Source: Bog-473 sp963706555 (GTDB lineage: Bacteria; Actinomycetota; Acidimicrobiia; Acidimicrobiales; RAAP-2). From it: 64,000 nucleotides of DNA. Location of the stretch: assembly GCA_963706555.1 (NCBI GenBank), contig OY970164.1:4526001-4590000 (forward strand), read 5' to 3'. The notes beneath the pieces were generated by a model. It had not been told where the DNA came from. It made no database searches and saw only the letters and a program-made list of their open reading frames with translations. Both the position numbers and the translations under genes were made by a program. Positions 59,116 through 64,000 of the stretch are shown piece by piece; the first letter of the stretch is position 1; the number at the start of each line of letters is the position of its first letter.

Positions 59116-60144
59116 TTACGAATCCTCGAGCCGACCCCGCGTGACTGAGGCGGCCAGTTGGCCGCACGCGGCGTCGATCTCGGCCCCGCGCGTCATGCGC
59201 CCGGTGGCGTTCACGCCGAGACTTTCGAGCTGGTCCCGGAATTCGCGCACCCGGCGGGCCGTACTGCCCCGCACTGCGTACCCCGGGGTGGGGTTCAGAG
59301 GGATCAGGTTCACGTGGGCGCCCAGCGGACGCGCGAACTGCGCCAGCTCGACCGCGTCCGTACCCTGGTCGTTGACGTCATGGATCATGGCCCACTCGAG
59401 CGAGAGGCGGCGATGCGACGCTTGCACATAGTGGGCGCACGCGTCGGCGAGGACCGCGAGCGGATAGCGCCGGTTGAGCGGGACCAGAATGTCGCGCTTC
59501 TCGTCGTTCGCGGCGTGCAGGGACACAGCCAGATTGACGGGGAGCGACTCGGCAGCCAGACGGCGGATGCCGGGGACCACCCCGACGGTCGACAGCGTCA
59601 GATGGCGCGCGGACAGACCCATGTCGCCGTGCAGCCGTGTCACCGCGCTCCACACCCGGTCGTAGTTCGCCAGGGGTTCACCCATACCCATGAAGACCAC
59701 GTTGGACAGTCGGCGCGGCCGCGCCGCTCTCATCGCCTCGGCCACCTGCTCGACGATCTCCCCCGCACTGAGTTGGCGCTGGAACCCTGCTTGGCCCGTG
59801 GCGCAGAACTGGCACGCCATGGCACAACCGGCCTGCGTCGAGACACAGACCGTGACACGGTCGGGATAGTGCATCAGGACGGTCTCGACCTGCGCGCCGT
59901 CATGGAGCCCCCACAGCCATTTGAGGGTCTGCCCGTCATCGGCGGACCGGCGCGAGACCTCCCGCAAGGCCGGCGGCAAGGCCTCGGCCAGCTTGGCCCG
60001 CAAGGAGGTCGGGAGATCCGTCATCTCCTCGGGCCGGAGGACCCGGGCGTGGAGACCCTCCCAGACCTGGCGGGAGCGAAATGCAGGCTCTCCTTCGAGG
60101 AGGCGATCCAGCTCCTCGCGCTGCAGGTCGTAGGGAGCTACCAC
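59116..60144 (-). CDS. rlmN: 23S rRNA (adenine-2503-C2) methyltransferase, radical SAM
   Basis: Methylates A2503 of 23S rRNA and A37 of some tRNAs. The radical-SAM cluster motif is GCAMACQFCATG (CxxxCxxC), with VFMGMGEPLANYDRVW, HLTLSTVGVVPGIRRL, VNLAVSLHAANDEKRDILVP and the C-terminal TGRMTRGAEIDAACGQLA containing the methyl-carrying Cys. GTG 60144 (342 residues) is the preferred start. A housekeeping gene that marks this end of the window as core chromosome. Confidence 0.95.
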   Translation of the reverse strand: MVAPYDLQREELDRLLEGEPAFRSRQVWEGLHARVLRPEEMTDLPTSLRAKLAEALPPALREVSRRSADDGQTLKWLWGLHDGAQVETVLMHYPDRVTVCVSTQAGCAMACQFCATGQAGFQRQLSAGEIVEQVAEAMRAARPRRLSNVVFMGMGEPLANYDRVWSAVTRLHGDMGLSARHLTLSTVGVVPGIRRLAAESLPVNLAVSLHAANDEKRDILVPLNRRYPLAVLADACAHYVQASHRRLSLEWAMIHDVNDQGTDAVELAQFARPLGAHVNLIPLNPTPGYAVRGSTARRVREFRDQLESLGVNATGRMTRGAEIDAACGQLAASVTRGRLEDS

Positions 60145-60170
60145 CCGGCCCAGGCTAAGGCACGAGCGCG

Positions 60171-61316
60171 TCAATCCCGACCGAGGATCACCGTGCCCGC
60201 CGCACTGAACCACCCACTTGTCCCGTTCACGCAGGCCAGTCGAGCGTCAGGGACCTGGCGCTCGCCGCCTTCACCCCGCAACTGCTTGACCGCCTCGATG
60301 AGAAGGAAGATCCCTCGCATCCCGGGCTGGCAGGCAGAAAGCCCACCCCCGTCGGTGTTGGTGGGAAGCGCCCCTCCGACGCGCAACCGGCCGTCCTCGA
60401 CGAATGCCCCGCCCTCGCCCTTCTTGCAGAACCCCAGACCTTCCAGCGTCAGGATGACCATCGGGGTGAACGCGTCGTAGACCTGCGCCGTGTCGATGTC
60501 CTGCGGCGTGACGCCGGCCCGGGCGAAGGCCAGCTTCCCTGATCGCACGCAGGGCGACTCCGTGAAGTCATCCCACTCGCTCATCGTCGTGTGCGAAATA
60601 GCCTCCCCGGTGCCCAGCACCCACACAGGAGTCTTCGCGCAATCACGGGCCCGCTCCTCGCCGGTGAGGACGATCGAGCCGCCGCCGTCGGAACGGATGC
60701 AGCAGTGGAGCTTGGTGAGCGGATCCCAGACCATGGGCGCATCGACGACATCGTCGATGGTGATCGGATCGCGGTAGTAGGCGTCGGGATTGAAGCCCGC
60801 GTTATACCGGGTCGACACCGCCACCTCGGCCAGCTGCTCAATGGTGGTCCCGAACTCATGCATGTGGCGGCGGGCCACCATGGCGTAGTGCGAGCCCACC
60901 GGATGTCCGAACGGGACCGCGAACTGCACGGGGCCGCGCGTGCCGAAGGAGAGGTTGGCCATCCGGAGCTTCTTCTTCAGGTCGGCGCGCTGGGTGGATC
61001 CATAGGTCAGGACCACCACCTCGACCAGGCCCTGTGCGATCGCCGCGGCGGCATGTTCGACCATGAATTCCCAGACGCTGCCACCGTGCGCCGTCGAGTC
61101 CACCCAGTTCGGCCGTAGGCCGAGGTATTCGGCCAGCTCGACCGGGGGCAACGTGCCGGACACCGACATGAACCCGTCGACCTCGGACTTGTCGATGCCG
61201 GCATCGGCCAGGGCGCGCTTGGTTCCCTGAAAGTTCAATTGGAATGCCGTTTTGTCGTCGACCCGGCCGCAATCGGACGTGGCTGCACCGACAATGGCCA
61301 CGCGGCGATCTGTCAT
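60171..61316 (-). CDS. Thiolase-superfamily protein
   Basis: 381 residues from ATG 61316 (AAGGGGAG upstream), the same family as the 22963 and 29496 proteins (AIVGAATSDCGRVDDKTAFQ, GGSVWEFMVEHAAAAIAQGL, EGLGFCKKGEGGAFVEDGRL). Where those have SSCHPG it has SACQPG, so the active-site histidine is replaced by Gln, and the nucleophilic Cys is also absent. No DUF35 gene is adjacent. Probably a lyase or a non-catalytic partner. Confidence 0.82.
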   Translation of the reverse strand: MTDRRVAIVGAATSDCGRVDDKTAFQLNFQGTKRALADAGIDKSEVDGFMSVSGTLPPVELAEYLGLRPNWVDSTAHGGSVWEFMVEHAAAAIAQGLVEVVVLTYGSTQRADLKKKLRMANLSFGTRGPVQFAVPFGHPVGSHYAMVARRHMHEFGTTIEQLAEVAVSTRYNAGFNPDAYYRDPITIDDVVDAPMVWDPLTKLHCCIRSDGGGSIVLTGEERARDCAKTPVWVLGTGEAISHTTMSEWDDFTESPCVRSGKLAFARAGVTPQDIDTAQVYDAFTPMVILTLEGLGFCKKGEGGAFVEDGRLRVGGALPTNTDGGGLSACQPGMRGIFLLIEAVKQLRGEGGERQVPDARLACVNGTSGWFSAAGTVILGRD

Positions 61317-61553
61317 AATGCTCCCCTTCTCCCCGGCCCCGGACAGGTCGCTACCTTCGGGCCGAGGTGCGGCCGGGACACCGGAGAGCGTACCCAGAAC
61401 CGCGCTGAAGCGCCTCCCTGAGTCAGCTGTTGGGTGAGGGTTGTGAAGACGATCGGTCGGAGTTGATCCGTCGGGTTCATACTCTTCAAAAACTCTGGTC
61501 TCACGGATGCGCGAAAAGGGCAGATCCGCTGCGACAACCAAGGGAGCCGGCCC

Positions 61554-63173
61554 GTGCGCAATCCGAAGAGCAGCGCTGAGCAACCTCAATCGACCCTGGT
61601 CGAGGAAGGTCCGCTCGGACGAAGCGCGGCACTGACCTCCTGGTTGGATCGCCCACTCTCGAGGCCAGCGTGTGTTGTCGGCTGGGCGTTCGCCACTGCT
61701 GTCTTCATGGCCCTTGTTCGCATCGTGGGCGGGCCATCCGAGGGGGATGCGGGCGAATCCCTCTACTCCACGTGGGCAATCGCACACGGACATTTGTCGT
61801 GCGCCTATCCTCCGGCCACCACGTTTCACTTCCCGGGCATTGCAAAACCTGGACCGTTCATTGCGCCGTTCTGGCCACTGCTCTCGGGAACCCTCGGCGC
61901 CATAAGCAGGATCGGCCACAACGTCCCATTTCCGTCCACAGCGGCGCTCGGTCCCCACTGCTCGACAGCCACGACGGCGATCTACAAGTGGTCGTGGATG
62001 TCGAGCTCTGCCCTTAACTCAGTCCGACTCGGGTATCTGAGTTGGTTCGTCCTTATGGCCGGCCTCATCGCGATGCTGCGGGCGTCAGGGCGCGGGCGGT
62101 GCGGCTGGGAGCCGATGACCCTCGTCCTCGTGGCGTGCGTCCCTGCCGTGTGGATGCCCCTCGTGGAATTCTTTCACCCTCAAGACATTGTGGCTATGGG
62201 ATTGGCTCTCTGTGGTCTCGCGTGTGCTCGTCGAAGCTGGTGGGTCTGGGCGGGCGCCTTCCTGGGGCTGGCGATCACCTCCCAACAGTTCGCCCTTCTG
62301 GTATTTGCGCCTCTCCTGGTGTTGGCGCCGCCGAATCGGCGGCTGTCGCTCGTCAAAGCGACTATTGCCTCTGCGGCCTGCGTCGTTGCCCCGTTCGTCG
62401 TGTTGGCGGGGAGACCCGCGCTACGGGCGGTGTTGCTCGGCTCGGGCAACACGACGGGGTACGGAGGATCGTGGCTGTCGGAATTGCACCTCCATGGTGC
62501 AGCCCTCGTGCTCGCCTCCCGGGTGCTGCCAATCGTCGTCGCAATGCTGCTCGCGACGGGGGTGACGCGACGTCTTGGGCCAGCAGCACTCGAACCCGTA
62601 CCGCTGGTCGCACTCATTGCAGTGTCGCTCAGTCTGCGACTCGTCTTCGAGCAGAACTTCATGGGGTACTACCTCATGGCGTTGGCCGTCTCGCTCGTAC
62701 TGCTCGACGTTGTTTCCGGTCGCGTACGCGGCGAAACGGTCGCATGGCTGGCCGCGGTCACCCTTGCCTTCAACCCGATTCCCTGGGGATTCACCTCAAA
62801 CGGAGGCGTGTTAGGACTCCAGGCACGTGAGGATCTTCCACTCATCTTCATGACCGTCGCCCTGTTGCTCGTTGTTTCCGATGTTGTGCGCCATCGAATC
62901 CGTTGGTATCTGGTCACGTGGCTCGTTCTCATCGTTCTGGCATTCTCCAACGTTCCTCCGTGGGCAACCACACCACTGCGGCAGGCGTTCCCCACGGTGG
63001 CCTGGCAATTCGTCCTCGTTGCTACCGGGGCAGCTCTCGCCGTAGGTCCCCTCCTGTCGTGCATCCGAAATCGATCCGCGTCGCCGAGGTGTCTGCTGGA
63101 AGACGCCGATTTTGTTCATGCAGCACCCGCCCTGGCCCGTGGCCCAGGAGATGCCCAGGTGCCATTTCCGTAA
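61554..63173 (+). CDS. Polytopic membrane protein, possibly a GT-C-type glycosyltransferase
   Basis: 539 residues from GTG 61554 (AAGGGAG upstream) with about ten to twelve hydrophobic segments. An acidic loop after the first helix (GGPSEGDAGESLYS) and conserved aromatic/acidic positions (FFHPQDIVAMGLAL) are compatible with GT-C glycosyltransferases that use polyprenyl-linked sugars, but no diagnostic motif is certain. Less GC-rich than its neighbours. Confidence 0.6.
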   Translation: MRNPKSSAEQPQSTLVEEGPLGRSAALTSWLDRPLSRPACVVGWAFATAVFMALVRIVGGPSEGDAGESLYSTWAIAHGHLSCAYPPATTFHFPGIAKPGPFIAPFWPLLSGTLGAISRIGHNVPFPSTAALGPHCSTATTAIYKWSWMSSSALNSVRLGYLSWFVLMAGLIAMLRASGRGRCGWEPMTLVLVACVPAVWMPLVEFFHPQDIVAMGLALCGLACARRSWWVWAGAFLGLAITSQQFALLVFAPLLVLAPPNRRLSLVKATIASAACVVAPFVVLAGRPALRAVLLGSGNTTGYGGSWLSELHLHGAALVLASRVLPIVVAMLLATGVTRRLGPAALEPVPLVALIAVSLSLRLVFEQNFMGYYLMALAVSLVLLDVVSGRVRGETVAWLAAVTLAFNPIPWGFTSNGGVLGLQAREDLPLIFMTVALLLVVSDVVRHRIRWYLVTWLVLIVLAFSNVPPWATTPLRQAFPTVAWQFVLVATGAALAVGPLLSCIRNRSASPRCLLEDADFVHAAPALARGPGDAQVPFP

Positions 63174-63367
63174 CCAGCACCAGCGACCCGCATCCCGACC
63201 ACGGGGGGAGCCACATCGCCTCATGGTGGCCAGCTGCCCGTGAGATCCCCAAACCGAATGGAGCGACGCTCCGTCATATACCGTAACGGTGCGAGGGGTT
63301 GCGGACGAATTGGCCGATTGACCTGGCCTTGGCCCTCGTCCTGAGAGACCGACGACGAGGAGCACCA

Positions 63368-64000
63368 ATGCCCACCACCGAGACACCGTCAAGCGACGAC
63401 GTGATCCGGCACGTCGAGAATGGTGTGGCCCGGATCACGCTCAACCGGCCTGATGCCGGAAATGCCATGACGAGCGCCATGCGGGATCAAATCGGCGACT
63501 GGGTCCAGGACGCGTCGGCGGATCTCGCGGTTCGCGTGGTGGTCATCACTGGAGCGGGCGACAAGGCCTTCTGCACAGGAGCAGACTTGCGGGGTCGACG
63601 TGCCGCGCCTCGCCCTCGACCCGAAGGGGCACCCGATGCCGTCGTGGGCGAGGGGGCAAGGACCATTCGCAACGGTTGGCAGCGGCTCGTGAGCTCTATC
63701 CTCGACTGCGAGAAGCCGGTGATCGCCGGAGTGAATGGAACGGCAGCCGGGGGCGGCATGCACCTGGCGCTCGCGTGCGACCTGGTGGTGGCGGCCGAGG
63801 AGTCGAAGTTCATTGAGATCTTCGTGCGGCGGGGCATCGCTCCCGACGGCGGAGGCGCATGGCTGCTCGCCCGATTAGTGGGCATCCAAAAGGCCAAGGA
63901 GCTGTTCTTCTTCGGGGACGACGTGCCCGCGTCCGAGGCGTACCGGCTTGGACTGGTGAATCGCGTCGTCCCCCGGGCCCAGCTCGACGCAACTCTCGAC
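63368..64000 (+). CDS. Enoyl-CoA hydratase/isomerase family protein (3' end beyond the window)
   Basis: ATG 63368 with GAGGAG upstream; 211 codons are visible without a stop. Crotonase fold: HVENGVARITLNRPDAGNAM, AFCTGADLRGR and VNGTAAGGGMHLALACDLVV. The first hydratase glutamate position reads FIEIFV (no Glu), the second is kept (KAKELFFFG), and GIAPDGGGAW has an Asp-Gly-Gly-Gly turn seen in isomerase-type members. The missing part is only the C-terminal helix region. Confidence 0.9.
   Translation, partial: MPTTETPSSDDVIRHVENGVARITLNRPDAGNAMTSAMRDQIGDWVQDASADLAVRVVVITGAGDKAFCTGADLRGRRAAPRPRPEGAPDAVVGEGARTIRNGWQRLVSSILDCEKPVIAGVNGTAAGGGMHLALACDLVVAAEESKFIEIFVRRGIAPDGGGAWLLARLVGIQKAKELFFFGDDVPASEAYRLGLVNRVVPRAQLDATLD

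Noticed and set aside
1..64000. tRNA genes, rRNA genes, CRISPR arrays, insertion sequences, phage genes
   Set aside because: None was recognised: no T-loop/acceptor patterns, no regularly spaced repeat-spacer array, and no transposase, integrase or phage-like proteins among the open frames.

Overview
The window looks like a chromosomal stretch from a high-GC actinobacterium, most likely an uncultured or environmental Acidimicrobiia-like lineage. The reasons are GC-rich coding with frequent GTG starts and ATGA/GTGA stop-start overlaps, a PknB-type Ser/Thr kinase with an extracytoplasmic tail, a CAP-domain protein with many GYWLVAADGG-type repeats, F420-type nitroreductase and luciferase-fold enzymes, and a ClpP pair with its own XRE regulator. 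The lineage is inferred from gene content; no rRNA or tRNA gene was recognised.

Layout. (1) 1-7877 is a loose, somewhat lower-GC accessory region: a frameshifted CAP/repeat protein, a 1.1 kb gene-poor gap with a structured RNA candidate and a strong intrinsic terminator, a receptor-type kinase, a broken hotdog thioesterase, small proteins, two copies of an unrecognised tiny gene flanking a nitroreductase-family gene, and an anti-sigma-factor-like ATPase fragment. (2) 7878-13627 is a cytochrome P450 / thiolase-fold aldolase-like / ferredoxin / tandem acyl-CoA dehydrogenase operon, divergent from a TetR gene across a short palindrome; the dehydrogenase is broken by a one-base shift. (3) 13695-18457 holds a GntR regulator and a five-gene operon (class II aldolase, zinc alcohol dehydrogenase, two dimeric-barrel proteins, a VOC protein) with a near-consensus promoter and two junctions carrying 17-bp tandem repeats. 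(4) 18471-46511 is a dense set of CoA-ester genes: four acyl-CoA ligases, thiolase-superfamily proteins with DUF35 partners, SDRs, luciferase-like oxidoreductases, an amidohydrolase, an acyl-CoA dehydrogenase, a CoA-transferase and a second GntR regulator. Within it a thiolase-DUF35-SDR cassette occurs twice. (5) 46723-54460 has a truncated secreted peptide, an acyl-CoA ligase, a racemase-like CoA enzyme, MaoC-type hydratases and a double CoA-transferase fusion. (6) 54496-64000 has an SDR, the ClpP/ClpP-like/XRE module, an amidohydrolase, two enoyl-CoA hydratases (one cut by the window edge), rlmN, another thiolase-like gene and a polytopic membrane protein.

How the genes work together. Ligases activate acids to CoA thioesters; P450 plus ferredoxin, acyl-CoA dehydrogenases and MaoC/crotonase hydratases oxidise and hydrate them; SDRs act on hydroxyacyl intermediates; thiolase-superfamily/DUF35 pairs cleave C-C bonds by thiolysis or retro-aldol chemistry; racemase and CoA-transferases handle branched or shuttled CoA esters. 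This fits catabolism of branched, isoprenoid or steroid-like side chains, but no ring-degradation genes are present to fix the substrate. The most unusual observations are the two 17-bp repeat arrays that form chains of overlapping six-codon mini-ORFs between operon genes, the pair of conserved tiny genes at 5368 and 6421, the divergent ClpP / triad-less ClpP-like module, and the duplicated thiolase-DUF35-SDR cassette.
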